Shown: positions 42,660-51,860, numbered from the stretch's first letter. The stretch is 60,788 nt of DNA from Ruminococcus sp. (GCA_022641595.1 JALCDN010000002.1:1-60788), one strand, 5' to 3'. Program-made: numbers and translations. Notes: generated from the sequence alone by a model not told the origin.

Positions 42660-45326
42660 TTATGCTACAGGAAGAGCCTTTACCGAACCTAAAACATACT
42701 GCTGAATTGTAACAGCGTCCTGAGCGTTCAAACCGTTTGAGCTTCCCTGAACGTCTGCATTTTTAACTCCCTGAGCGGTAAGCGGATATTTTACGGAATT
42801 TATAGCGTAACGTCTTACAGCAACAACATCTGAAATGTCGACTTTGCCATCGCAGTTAGCGTCACCGTAAACAACGCCTGCACCTGAAGTTGTAGGCTGT
42901 ACTGTAGTAGATTGTGCTGTAGTAGGCTGAGTTGTAGGATTTGGTGAATCTGAAGCAATTTTACCATAAACGATACCTGCACCGACAGTACTCATATAAA
43001 CAGTACCAAAAGTATTCATATCGCCTACAAGGAAGTTACCATTACCTGTACCGCCATACTGGTAGTCGGAGTTAATGAGAACCCATGTCTTACCTGAATC
43101 CTGTGAGCGGTAAACGCCCTCTTTATCGTTTTCAAAAGGCTTGCCCCACATATAAAGTGTATTAACGTCGCCCTTCTTTTCAGGAGCGCCGTAGCCTATT
43201 GACTTGCAGTAGAAAACGTTGAGTTTTTCGACATTTTTGCCTGAACCTGTAACGTGATAAGCACCATAGTATCCTGCTCCGACAACGAGGTTATCCTCAC
43301 CGAGGTAAGCTATTCTGCCGCAGCTGTCGCACTGGTCGTACTTAGCAATCTGAGTACCTGTGAAAGTTTTGCCGTAGTCCGTGCTGACGTAGAGAGTGTA
43401 GTTAGCGTCTGAGAGCTCAGCTTCTTTCTTTGAATAGAACCAAGAAGAATTGTAATAAGTAGCGTAAGCGTAAACAACGTTAGGCTTATTAGTTTCAACG
43501 AGCATCTGTGTAGTTTTTGAGCCATAATTCGAAGCAATACCTGTGCAAGCAGTCCATGTTGCACCGAAGTCGTCTGAATATTTAACATCGCCGCTGTCTT
43601 TTTCGCTCTTGAATATACGGTATTTGCCGTCGCTGATTTCAGTGATAGCAGCCTTACCGCCTGCTGAGCAAGACATTTTAGTCCATGTAGTGCCTGCATC
43701 GAGTGAGTAGAAACCTGAAGCTGTGTCGTTCTGATTTTCGGCTACACGAACCATAACCTTAGGATTCTGAGGGCAGTAAGCGATAGCTGAAGTTGAGCCC
43801 ATATTTGGAACATACTGAACACCCGGCTGGTCAACGTCGGAGTGAATGAAACCGTCGTAGTCGCCGATAGCGGAGTAAGCCTTGCCGCCCGGAACGCTTG
43901 TCATATCAAGAGCAACGACTTCCTCGATGCCCTTTGCGTGGAAAGTAGCCTCAGGGTCATCAGTCCAGATTTTGTCCCACTTAAATACGCCGTTACCGGA
44001 AGTAACCAAAGCTCTTGTAGGGTCTTTAGGGTCAAGGACGATAGATCCTGACCAGTGGATAGCCTTACCCCTGATCCAGCTGCAGCCGCCGTCATTAAGG
44101 TAATCGTAGAGCTGTTCCTGAACCATTTCGCCGGTGTCTTTATTCCACTTATACTCGCCCATTTTACCTGGGTAGATAGTAGTCCATGTAGTACCGCCGT
44201 CTTCTGAACGATAGAGCCATTCGCCCCAGCAGGTGCTGTCCTTGCTCCAGCTCTGACTGCTCCATACAGCACAGGTAGTAGCGATAAGTTCGTTTGCGTT
44301 ATCAGGAGCACTTACGCAAGCACCGAAGCTGTTGTTTACAGGTGAAATGTTAGTAGTTTTGCCTGTTTTCGGGTCGTACTTATAAACGCCGCCGGAGCCG
44401 TTTCCGAATGCAAGACCTGCAACGTATGTAATGAGAAGATTTCCATTGCAGTCCTGATTGATTCTTGATGGAAAAACGGTAGTCGGAAGGTCTGCACTGA
44501 GGGTTGTGAAGTTATCCGAGCCGACATCTGCAACAGCTACGTTTGCAACGCCTGTTATTGAAGTAGCAACATAAACTTTACCATTATAGATGCGGATAGA
44601 TGCTACACCGTTCTGAGTATTGTAAGCACCATCGCTTACAGCATTGACCATATGGTCTGTCCATGTAGGCCATTTGATTGAGTTTTTGAAGTAGCCGAGC
44701 TTACCGTAGCCGCTTACCTGAGACCATGTTTTGCCGCCGTCCTTAGACATAATGAGAGCGGAATCGCCTGTGCAGACATCGCCGCCACAGTAGATTATAT
44801 TTGGGTTATCAGGGTCAACAGCGATAGACTCACCGCAATGACGACCGTCGCCGTTACCCATAACCTGAATCATATCAGTAACGTCGACCTCAGAGAAAGT
44901 TTTGCCGCCGTCGGTAGTACGCAGAATAGAAGTTTTTGCGTTGCTGAAGTAAGCACAGCCGCAGAGGAAGTAAGCGGTATTGTCGTCTGTAGGGTCAATA
45001 GCCATAGCGTCTACGCTGAGCAGACCTCTGTCAGCCTCGGTAATAAAAGCCATAAGCTGGTCCCATGATTGTGTCTGATAGTTATACTTGTAAGCGCCGC
45101 CGACGTCTGTGCGGGCATACATAGCACTTTTGCCTGTAACTATGCCTGAAACGAAACCGCCGCCTGAAATCTGAACTGCACCCCAGTTCATAGTATCGGT
45201 AGCGGAAGTCGAAGATTCAGCAGCGTCTGCGAAGTCAGCGGATTTGAGAGAGGGAACAAACGAAAATCCTGTAACTGCCAGACAAGCTGCTGTAATAACA
45301 GAAACTGCCTTTGATCTGAAATTCAT
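42660..45326 (-). CDS. secreted GH74 xyloglucanase with type I dockerin
   Basis: An 888-aa secreted enzyme. Signal peptide (AVSVITAACLAVTGFSFVPSLKSADFADA), then a GH74 catalytic region of two beta-propellers (about 40-780) starting WGAVQISGGGFVSGIV and the catalytic-Asp motif YARTDVGGAYKY. Many BNR-type repeats (S-x-D-x-G-x-x-W) are visible. A Thr/Gln/Pro linker (about 785-815) leads to a dockerin with duplicated Ca-binding loops (DANCDGKVDISDVVAVRRY and ADVQGSSNGLNAQDAVTIQQY). It would cut xyloglucan backbones and bind a cohesin-bearing scaffold. No cohesin or scaffoldin gene lies in the window. Confidence 0.93.
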   Translation of the reverse strand: MNFRSKAVSVITAACLAVTGFSFVPSLKSADFADAAESSTSATDTMNWGAVQISGGGFVSGIVTGKSAMYARTDVGGAYKYNYQTQSWDQLMAFITEADRGLLSVDAMAIDPTDDNTAYFLCGCAYFSNAKTSILRTTDGGKTFSEVDVTDMIQVMGNGDGRHCGESIAVDPDNPNIIYCGGDVCTGDSALIMSKDGGKTWSQVSGYGKLGYFKNSIKWPTWTDHMVNAVSDGAYNTQNGVASIRIYNGKVYVATSITGVANVAVADVGSDNFTTLSADLPTTVFPSRINQDCNGNLLITYVAGLAFGNGSGGVYKYDPKTGKTTNISPVNNSFGACVSAPDNANELIATTCAVWSSQSWSKDSTCWGEWLYRSEDGGTTWTTIYPGKMGEYKWNKDTGEMVQEQLYDYLNDGGCSWIRGKAIHWSGSIVLDPKDPTRALVTSGNGVFKWDKIWTDDPEATFHAKGIEEVVALDMTSVPGGKAYSAIGDYDGFIHSDVDQPGVQYVPNMGSTSAIAYCPQNPKVMVRVAENQNDTASGFYSLDAGTTWTKMSCSAGGKAAITEISDGKYRIFKSEKDSGDVKYSDDFGATWTACTGIASNYGSKTTQMLVETNKPNVVYAYATYYNSSWFYSKKEAELSDANYTLYVSTDYGKTFTGTQIAKYDQCDSCGRIAYLGEDNLVVGAGYYGAYHVTGSGKNVEKLNVFYCKSIGYGAPEKKGDVNTLYMWGKPFENDKEGVYRSQDSGKTWVLINSDYQYGGTGNGNFLVGDMNTFGTVYMSTVGAGIVYGKIASDSPNPTTQPTTAQSTTVQPTTSGAGVVYGDANCDGKVDISDVVAVRRYAINSVKYPLTAQGVKNADVQGSSNGLNAQDAVTIQQYVLGSVKALPVA

Positions 45327-45363
45327 TATCAGCACTCCTTTTAAAAATTTTCCATGTATAAAT

Positions 45364-45392
45364 ATTGTAACATATTGCACATAAAAAGTCAA
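45364..45392 (-). promoter_or_regulatory. promoter of the GH74-dockerin gene
   Basis: On the minus strand TTGACT (45387-45392), 17 bp, TACAAT (45364-45369). Confidence 0.75.
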
Positions 45393-45477
45393 TGAGGGTT
45401 GCAGATTATTAACATTTTGTTCAAATGAGAAATCATATGAGTTCACATTTTCTCATATCAACAGCAAAGTATATGTA

Positions 45478-47715
45478 TCAGAGACCATTTTTTCTGTATT
45501 TGGAAGGAGTTATACCTGTTTCGTGTTTAAACTGGTGCAGAAAATATTCATACGATTCATATCCGCATTTTTCGGCAATTTCGTTGATACGTTCGTCCGT
45601 ACCCGAAAGCAGTCTTTTGGCAAAAGAGATTTTGCTGTTGATTATGTCGTTTGTAAGGCTGACTCCGAAGCATTTGCAGTAAATTCTCTGAAAGTAGCCT
45701 TTGCTGATATATATACCGCCTGTAAGGTTATCCACAGTCCATTTTTCGCCTGGTTGGTGATAAATTTTCTCTCTTATTGCGATAAGCTTGTCGTAGTGGG
45801 GAATGTCGTTTGAGTTGCCTGACGTCTTATTGCGATAATTCTCGACCTCGTTTTCTGTCATTGCGAAGAAGATGTCCGGTGTCATATCGTGGCTTATGTA
45901 GCTGCATATTGAGCCGATGCTCACCTGAATTTTGTACGGCTTGAACGAAGTGCAGTTATACTGATTTATATATTTTTCAAATCTTCCTACTGATTCGCTC
46001 AGGTGACCGTCATCATAGTCGCACATACCTACGGCAGCGAAAGTGGCGTCACTTATTCTTGCACATATTTCGTCACCGTAGAAGCTGCCCTGTAAAGCCG
46101 ATGCAACGACAGAACGTATGCTGTCGCCCTCTAAGTGACCGAATGTGTCGTTAATACGTCTGATACCGTCGACCTGTGCGATAAATAGAAAGAGCTTGCG
46201 GTTTTCAGCAGAAGCCGTGTCAAATTTCTTATGAAAGAGTGCATCAAAACCGTTGGCGTTGTAGATACCCGTGAGAGCGTCACGCATTTGGGCGAGAAAT
46301 GCCTTGTTTGCGGTACTTTTCAGGTAATTCTGAATACGGACATATTCAATGCCTGTTTCGAGGTAAGAAATCCATTCGGCGTAGAGGTCACTTAGCAAGC
46401 ATTTTCCGTCGCAGTAGGAAATTGCACTGTAGCCGAAAATTCTGCCGTTATGGTGGAGGGAATTGAAGAAAAAGGTTTTTGGTGAGTCGTGTGGCTGAGT
46501 AAGTGCGGGCAGAAGTTCTGATGACTTAAAGATTTTTCCGGAAGGCTTGCGTTCGTAAGTAGTTTTATGAAGCTTTATCTGCATATTATCAGAAAAGCCG
46601 GACGTACGGTATTGGTCGTCATCTACATCGCTGCAATAGTCCCAGTCATCGCAAAGGCATATAAACAGTTCCTCCATACCGCCAAGCAGATAAGTATAGC
46701 GGTCAGCACAGTCCATAAGCTTGTCAACAGTAGATGAGAGGGTAAGATTTGCGAGCATATTGCTGCTTCTTATAAGGCTGTCGTACATTTTCTGAGAGGA
46801 AATCTGTTTGTGGAGCGTGACAACAGACTCCGCAGCTTCGTTACAGCCGCAGCTTCTTCCTGTAACTATGTGACCGTTGTCGAACAATACAGGCTGTATA
46901 ATAGTCTCTGAGCCTGTAATTTTCTGAAAGAGCCTGCACACCGTTTGTGCACCGAGCTTTTCGTTGGCACGGCGATATGATGTAATAGAGGGTACATTAA
47001 GCTTTGCGTCGGCGGAATCGTCGTGACCTGTAACGATAATATCTTCCGGAACTCTTATTCCGTGTTCAAGCAGTGAAGAAATAAGGCTTTCAGCGGAAAC
47101 ATCATTTGCGCAAACAACTGCCTGAGGGCGTGGAAACACTGTTCCGCCGGCGATATCTGCACCAAGCTTTGTCGCAGGTATTTTCCAGTAATCGCCGTAT
47201 CGCCACATAGAGGGGTCAGGAGTAATGCCATGTTTTTTCAAAGAATTGATAAAGCCTTGAAGTCGCTGTTCGGAGCAATATTCATTTTGATAAGCGGTTA
47301 GACAGAAAAGTCTTGAACAGCCGTGAACATCAATAATGTGGTCCGTAATCTGTTCAAAAGCGGCGGCATCGTTGACCGGAACGCCCTGAAGTCTGTCATT
47401 TTCGGAGAAATAGATTTGCATAGCCGGAATGCCCGATGCGATAATATCGTTTTCTATTGAGCGGCGTGTCGAGCTTTTGAGGATAAGCTGACTATCGAAA
47501 ATAACGCCGTCAAAGAGTCTGTAATTAATGAGTTTAAAGATATTATTCTCTGCATTCTGGTGGGGATTATCCTCATCGAAATTTGAAAAGAAATTAAAAA
47601 CAGCAGTGTCGCAGTTCAGATTCCGACATTGTTGGGTGATGCCGTTGATTATGCTCTGCTGGTAGTCATTGCAGCAGACTCCGGTAATCACAGCAATAAG
47701 CCTGCGTTTTTTCAT
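45478..47715 (-). CDS. hybrid regulator: LacI-like sensor, GGDEF-like domain and AraC HTH
   Basis: A 745-aa protein in three parts. Residues about 1-280 resemble the periplasmic-binding-protein sensor of LacI-type regulators (LIAVITGVCCNDYQQSIINGI; PQAVVCANDVSAESLISSLLEHGIRVPEDIIVTGHDD). Residues about 470-620 look like a diguanylate cyclase (RDALTGIYNANGFDALF; GHLEGDSIRSVV), but the active-site region reads ARISDATFAAV, so the GGDEF motif is lost and it should be inactive. Residues about 655-745 form an AraC DNA-binding domain (INEIAEKCGYESYEYFLHQFKHETGITPSKYRK). It is immediately upstream of, and codirectional with, the xyloglucanase gene, so a sugar-responsive regulator of it is plausible. 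Confidence 0.85.
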   Translation of the reverse strand: MKKRRLIAVITGVCCNDYQQSIINGITQQCRNLNCDTAVFNFFSNFDEDNPHQNAENNIFKLINYRLFDGVIFDSQLILKSSTRRSIENDIIASGIPAMQIYFSENDRLQGVPVNDAAAFEQITDHIIDVHGCSRLFCLTAYQNEYCSEQRLQGFINSLKKHGITPDPSMWRYGDYWKIPATKLGADIAGGTVFPRPQAVVCANDVSAESLISSLLEHGIRVPEDIIVTGHDDSADAKLNVPSITSYRRANEKLGAQTVCRLFQKITGSETIIQPVLFDNGHIVTGRSCGCNEAAESVVTLHKQISSQKMYDSLIRSSNMLANLTLSSTVDKLMDCADRYTYLLGGMEELFICLCDDWDYCSDVDDDQYRTSGFSDNMQIKLHKTTYERKPSGKIFKSSELLPALTQPHDSPKTFFFNSLHHNGRIFGYSAISYCDGKCLLSDLYAEWISYLETGIEYVRIQNYLKSTANKAFLAQMRDALTGIYNANGFDALFHKKFDTASAENRKLFLFIAQVDGIRRINDTFGHLEGDSIRSVVASALQGSFYGDEICARISDATFAAVGMCDYDDGHLSESVGRFEKYINQYNCTSFKPYKIQVSIGSICSYISHDMTPDIFFAMTENEVENYRNKTSGNSNDIPHYDKLIAIREKIYHQPGEKWTVDNLTGGIYISKGYFQRIYCKCFGVSLTNDIINSKISFAKRLLSGTDERINEIAEKCGYESYEYFLHQFKHETGITPSKYRKNGL

Positions 47716-47772
47716 AATAGCACTCCATTAAGATAAAATATTTAAAAACTGCCAGATATATTCACATTATTC

Positions 47773-47802
47773 ATTATAACACCTTTTCTCACTCAAAGTC
47801 AA
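47773..47802 (-). promoter_or_regulatory. promoter of the hybrid AraC regulator
   Basis: On the minus strand TTGACT (47797-47802), 18 bp, TATAAT (47773-47778). Confidence 0.7.
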
Positions 47803-47860
47803 TAGGTCACAAAATTTGCTTTTTTGGCTCGAAAGCCGAGAAAAAAATATGTAAAAATGC

Positions 47861-47888
47861 TTTACAAGTTTGTAAAATATGTTATAAT
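47861..47888 (+). promoter_or_regulatory. promoter of the CmpB-like membrane protein gene
   Basis: TTTACA (47861-47866), 16 bp, TATAAT (47883-47888), only 16 nt before the start codon, so the leader is very short. Confidence 0.65.
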
Positions 47889-47904
47889 AGTATGGGGTGA
47901 TATT

Positions 47905-48723
47905 ATGATATTCAATTTTTATCAGCTTTTATTTTTCTTTTTTATATATGCTATACTCGGTTGGTGTACAGAAGTCATATATGCTGCGGTAAATTCCGGA
48001 AAATTTGTAAACAGAGGCTTCCTTAACGGCCCATACTGTCCGATTTACGGGCTTGGAGTCATTACTGTCGTTATCGCACTTTATCCGATAAGAGGCAACC
48101 TTCTCATACTATTTGCAGGCTCGGTTGCACTTACAACCGCTCTGGAATTTGTCACGGGTTATATGCTTGAACGAATTTTTAATCAGAAATGGTGGGACTA
48201 CAGTGACGAGCATTTTAACGTCAAGGGCTATGTCTGTTTAAGATTCTCGCTTTTGTGGGGACTCGCCTGCGTACTTGTAGTATCGGTAATACACCCGGGA
48301 GTTGTAAGATTTGTTGACGCAATCCCACACACCGTCGGAATCGTGATTCTTTGCGTACTACTGCTTAGCATCGCAAGTGACATTGTAATCACTATGCTTG
48401 CAATTCTCCACATAAAACGTTCAATCAGAGTTCTCAATGCTATTTCCGCCGAAATGAAAACTATCTCCGACTTTGCTGGCGGCAAGCTCTATGACGGCGT
48501 AAACGTTATCATCGAGCAGAAACAGTCCGCCAAGGAAAAATATGAAGTTCAGTCCGCTGAGTACAAAGCTAAGATTGAATCCATAAAGCTGAAACTCAAA
48601 CAGCTTTCAACAGGAAAAAGCTTTGTACACAGACGTATTGAAACCGCATTCCCGATGCTTAAAGTCTACAAGGGCAGAAGTCTTAAAGACGTACGGGATT
48701 TCCTTGAACAGCACAAATTGTGA
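47905..48723 (+). CDS. putative ABC transporter permease (CmpB family, PF06541-like)
   Basis: A 272-aa membrane protein with five or six helices, starting FYQLLFFFFIYAILGWCTEVIYAAVNSGKFVNRGFLNGPYCPIYG split across two helices; the ILGWxxE and NRGFLxGPxCPIYG motifs define this family. The KWWDYSDEHFNVKGYVCLRFSLLWG segment is also conserved. The last 80 residues are a cytoplasmic coiled coil (VNVIIEQKQSAKEKYEVQSAEYKAKIE). The start at 47905 follows GGGGTGA, a G-rich ribosome site. The transport role is only suggested by its name; no ATPase is adjacent. Confidence 0.85.
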   Translation: MIFNFYQLLFFFFIYAILGWCTEVIYAAVNSGKFVNRGFLNGPYCPIYGLGVITVVIALYPIRGNLLILFAGSVALTTALEFVTGYMLERIFNQKWWDYSDEHFNVKGYVCLRFSLLWGLACVLVVSVIHPGVVRFVDAIPHTVGIVILCVLLLSIASDIVITMLAILHIKRSIRVLNAISAEMKTISDFAGGKLYDGVNVIIEQKQSAKEKYEVQSAEYKAKIESIKLKLKQLSTGKSFVHRRIETAFPMLKVYKGRSLKDVRDFLEQHKL

Positions 48724-48733
48724 ATACACCGAC

Positions 48734-49261
48734 TTAGCTGACCGTAACCAATCTGAATCCGCCGTCCGCCGTAAATTCTGCGACAGAGGCGGATTTTTTG
48801 TCGCCAAGCAGTTCGCCCAGAACCGTCACCATATCGCATTCAGGAGCTTTCCCCTGCTCCACAGCCGACTTTATCGTAAGCACATTTATACTGTATTGGC
48901 TTGTGGTCAGGTCTTTTCCGCAAACAACATAACACGAAGGCGGTATACGCCACTCATTCAGAAGCTTTGTCAGTAACTTTGCAGGGTCTTTTACGCTGTC
49001 AAGTACAATTACCTCACAATGTCCCATGAATACGTCCTTTCCGCCACTAATCCGTGCATTCTCACGAACCTTCTCAAACGAACTTCCGTGTGCGGTTATA
49101 TCCTGTGAGTTGTCGCCAAAAAACTCCATTCGTGCAGAGCAATCAGAATTTTCAGTGATATAAAGTGTTTTCAGATAAAGCTTGTCATAAACGTCAGCAC
49201 TTCCGCACCCTGTAAGAAACATACTGCACAGAATAATCGTCGCAATTATTATTTTACGCAT
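48734..49261 (-). CDS. short GerAC-like lipoprotein of a germinant-receptor cluster
   Basis: A 175-aa lipoprotein with a signal peptide and lipobox (SMFLTGCGS), followed by a region like the N-terminal domain of GerAC proteins (DKLYLKTLYITE, GHCEVIVLDSVKDPAKLLTKLLNEWRIPPSCYVVCGKD). GerAC proteins are usually 350-400 aa, so the second and third domains are missing. The start at 49261 overlaps the end of the permease gene by 13 nt and has GGAGG upstream. Whether it is a compact functional form or a truncation is unclear. Confidence 0.75.
   Translation of the reverse strand: MRKIIIATIILCSMFLTGCGSADVYDKLYLKTLYITENSDCSARMEFFGDNSQDITAHGSSFEKVRENARISGGKDVFMGHCEVIVLDSVKDPAKLLTKLLNEWRIPPSCYVVCGKDLTTSQYSINVLTIKSAVEQGKAPECDMVTVLGELLGDKKSASVAEFTADGGFRLVTVS
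48756..48799 (+). terminator. terminator of the CmpB-like gene, inside the gerAC-like 3' end
   Basis: AATCCGCC (48756-48763) pairs with GGCGGATT (48788-48795) and a T run follows on the plus strand. The 24-nt loop is long, so its strength is uncertain. Confidence 0.55.
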
Positions 49262-50271
49262 ACATTTTTCCTCCGCCTTGCAACGAGCAGAATTGCAGGT
49301 GCTATCGCCGTTAAAGCCGTTGCCATGCCGTAAAATTTTGTTCCGACAGCAAGGACATTCAAAATAACTGCCGCACACAGCATTGCGGCAACTGATGTCA
49401 GACTGCGGAATTTATCAAATTTCGGGAAAATAGCCTTGAGCAAATACGATATTGCAATGCCTTGAAGTGATATCGAAAGTATTGCAAATATTACAAAAAC
49501 TACCGCAAATATCGAGTCAAGACGCTGACTGCTAAGCGGCTGCGAAAGCTCTGCGGCTGTTATAAACGGAAATTGTGTTATACTCATTATTGCTCCGACA
49601 ACAGATATGGTTATGAAAGATATCAATGCAACAAAAAATATACGTCCTGCAAAGTAAAACACTGTCGTTTTTATAACACTGTCCGCCGATTTTTCAAGCA
49701 GCATAAGATATGCCCCAAAGCTGCCGCCGAGTGCAAAACCGCCGATAATTCCGTCAAGATATCCCGAATCACTGCCGGTAAATTCAAGATAATGCGGCTC
49801 AATACGACCGATTGCTCCGACAACGACTACGATAAGACAGATAACTCCAAATCCTGCGGCTATAACCGCCGCCCTTGCAATCGCTTTAAGTCCGCAAGAC
49901 GTAACGTACAGGCAAACCGCTGCTATAAGAAGCGAAATCAACAGCTTGTCACCTATACGATTATCGAAAACAGACGGAATATAAATCGCTTTCGCCGTAT
50001 TCCACACGTTTATCAGAAGTGCACCGCCCCACATCACCGAAAATGCAAGAAGAATACTTTTCAACCACAATGTGCCTGACGACGATATTTTAAAGTTTTT
50101 GCGGCACAGTGCTACAGCAGGTATTGCGGCTACAGACTGTATAGCGGCAGCGGTAAGGATTCCAAGAGCCATCGGAGTTCCGATTCTGCCTCGCATACAT
50201 ATTATTGCAAAGGCATCGCTTATCAGTAAAAGTGCGGCGAACTGTCCGAATGATATTTTATTTTTACTCAT
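49249..50271 (-). CDS. GerAB-like permease of a germinant-receptor cluster
   Basis: A 340-aa membrane protein with about ten helices of the amino-acid permease type (ISFGQFAALLLISDAFAIICMRGRIGTPMALGILTAAAIQ at the start, divided over helices; FPFITAAELSQPLSSQRLDSIFAVVFVIFAILS later). In GerA receptors this subunit binds the small-molecule germinant. The start at 50271 follows GGAGGA and overlaps the end of the gerAA-like gene by 8 nt. Confidence 0.8.
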   Translation of the reverse strand: MSKNKISFGQFAALLLISDAFAIICMRGRIGTPMALGILTAAAIQSVAAIPAVALCRKNFKISSSGTLWLKSILLAFSVMWGGALLINVWNTAKAIYIPSVFDNRIGDKLLISLLIAAVCLYVTSCGLKAIARAAVIAAGFGVICLIVVVVGAIGRIEPHYLEFTGSDSGYLDGIIGGFALGGSFGAYLMLLEKSADSVIKTTVFYFAGRIFFVALISFITISVVGAIMSITQFPFITAAELSQPLSSQRLDSIFAVVFVIFAILSISLQGIAISYLLKAIFPKFDKFRSLTSVAAMLCAAVILNVLAVGTKFYGMATALTAIAPAILLVARRRKNVCVK

Positions 50272-51727
50272 GGTATTCCTCCACGGTAAAGCCTCCGTCC
50301 TGCATACTGCGAAAGCCCTCCCTTGACGCTGTATCACGCATTCCGCCAACCTTAAACGGCGAAATCGGTGCAGTAAACGGAAATCCATAGTCCTCCGTAG
50401 AACATATGTTCACAAGAACTATGCACCCAACAAGACTTATGCCAAACAGCCCGAGAGTTCCGCCTGCTACCAGAAAAAGAAGTCTCAGCATCGTCACACT
50501 CTGACTTATTTCAGGTACTACAAAACCTGCCGTTACCGCAAGTGCAACCATAGTAAGCATCGGCGTACTTACAAGACCGGATTTTACAGCAGCATCGCCT
50601 ATTATAAGTCCCCCGACGATGCTTACAGCTCCGCCGACAGCTTTCGGAAGCCTGAGACCTGCCTCACGGATTATTTCGTACATCAGAAGTGCTCCTACAG
50701 CCTCAAACATCAGCGTTATAGGTGCTTCCTTTTCCGCCTGTGCAAGTATCATAAGCAGCGTACTGTTCAGAAGCTCAGGATTGTAAAGCGATACCGCAAC
50801 GTAAAGTGACGGCAAAAGTATCGAAATCAAAAATGCCGCATACTTTATCCAACGTATGAAAACAGCATAATACGGCTTGAATGCGTAATCATCAAGTGTC
50901 TGAAAACTCTCACAGAAAAGCTTTGGAATAACAATTGCAAACGGTACTCCGTCGATAAGCACCGCCACACGTCCCTCAAGAAGCTTTGAGCATAAAACAT
51001 CAGGACGTTCGGTAGTGCCTGTTGAGCTGAATATCTCAAATCTTCGGCTTTCAACAAAAGGTCTGAGGTAGCCTGTTGATAAAACGGTTTCAAGCCTTAC
51101 ACGGCTCAGAGACTGCTTTATATGACTAAGAAGCTCTCTTGGCACACGGTCTCTGAGGTAACAAAGACAAACGTCCGTCTGACTGCGGCTGCCTATCACA
51201 GAAAGCTCCTGCACAAGCATCGGACTTTTAAGCCGCTGCCTTATAAGCGACATATTAGTTCTTATGACCTCAACAAAGCCCTCGTGTGCGCCCATAATGT
51301 TCGCTTCGCCAGAAGGCTCGGAAATTCCCCTTACAGCATAGCCCTGTACTCCAAACGCAAGTGCATGGTTTCCGCCGTTGACTACAAGAACCGCAAAGCC
51401 TGAGTTTATCGTGCGAAAAAGCTCGCCGTAGTTTTTCACTATCGGACGGTCTACAGATAAAAGCAGATTGTTTTCAATGTGGTCAAGAAGCAGCTCGGCA
51501 TTTGGTAAGGCAAGATTTATTCTCGTTATCGGGTGAAGTACAAGCTCAGTAATTGTACTTGTCGATAGCATTCCCTCACAACATAAAAGTGCACATCTTA
51601 CTCCGCCGGTTGTGAACTCATTCACAAGAAGGTCTGACGTACCGCCGCCTATTTCCTTGATTTTTTTCAGATTCAGCGTTATATCCGCTATAAGCGGCTG
51701 AAAATAGTATTCGTCACGGTTTTCCGT
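50264..51727 (-). CDS. GerAA-like subunit of a germinant-receptor cluster, start codon apparently ACG
   Basis: Membrane protein of the GerA family: soluble N-terminal domain (about 1-280), with RDRVPRELLSHIKQSLSRVRLETVLSTGYL, then membrane helices including PITLMFEAVGALLMYEIIREAGLRLPKAVGGAVSIVGGLIIGDAAVKSG split over two segments. The frame stays open upstream of the GTG at 51625 and encodes NLKKIKEIGGGTSDLLVNEF, the usual N-terminus of this family. The only codon well placed after the AGAGGTGAG ribosome site is ACG at 51727, where an ATG would be expected. The full frame is 487 codons, the normal length; with GTG 51625 it would be 453 aa and lack the first conserved block. Confidence 0.75.
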   Translation of the reverse strand, partial: TENRDEYYFQPLIADITLNLKKIKEIGGGTSDLLVNEFTTGGVRCALLCCEGMLSTSTITELVLHPITRINLALPNAELLLDHIENNLLLSVDRPIVKNYGELFRTINSGFAVLVVNGGNHALAFGVQGYAVRGISEPSGEANIMGAHEGFVEVIRTNMSLIRQRLKSPMLVQELSVIGSRSQTDVCLCYLRDRVPRELLSHIKQSLSRVRLETVLSTGYLRPFVESRRFEIFSSTGTTERPDVLCSKLLEGRVAVLIDGVPFAIVIPKLFCESFQTLDDYAFKPYYAVFIRWIKYAAFLISILLPSLYVAVSLYNPELLNSTLLMILAQAEKEAPITLMFEAVGALLMYEIIREAGLRLPKAVGGAVSIVGGLIIGDAAVKSGLVSTPMLTMVALAVTAGFVVPEISQSVTMLRLLFLVAGGTLGLFGISLVGCIVLVNICSTEDYGFPFTAPISPFKVGGMRDTASREGFRSMQDGGFTVEEYHE

Positions 51728-51831
51728 TTTAGCTCACCTCTGTATCAGATTTTAACTGCCCTTATTATTGCACAAATTTTATATTTAATTCCGAAATGCA
51801 CAAAAAGTCGCAAAAAATACATTTCAATCGC

Positions 51832-51860
51832 TTGTAAGTTTTAAGCAATAGTGATATAAT
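51832..51860 (+). promoter_or_regulatory. promoter of the MATE exporter gene
   Basis: TTGTAA (51832-51837), 17 bp, TATAAT (51855-51860). A TTTAAG lies in the spacer but has no partner repeat at the right distance. Confidence 0.75.

Noticed and set aside
45478-47715. Active diguanylate cyclase in the hybrid regulator
   Set aside because: The position of the GGDEF signature reads SDATF, so the catalytic residues are missing.
51835-51860. TTTAAG near the MATE promoter as another response-regulator box
   Set aside because: There is only one half-site, and the promoter has an ordinary -35 with 17-bp spacing.
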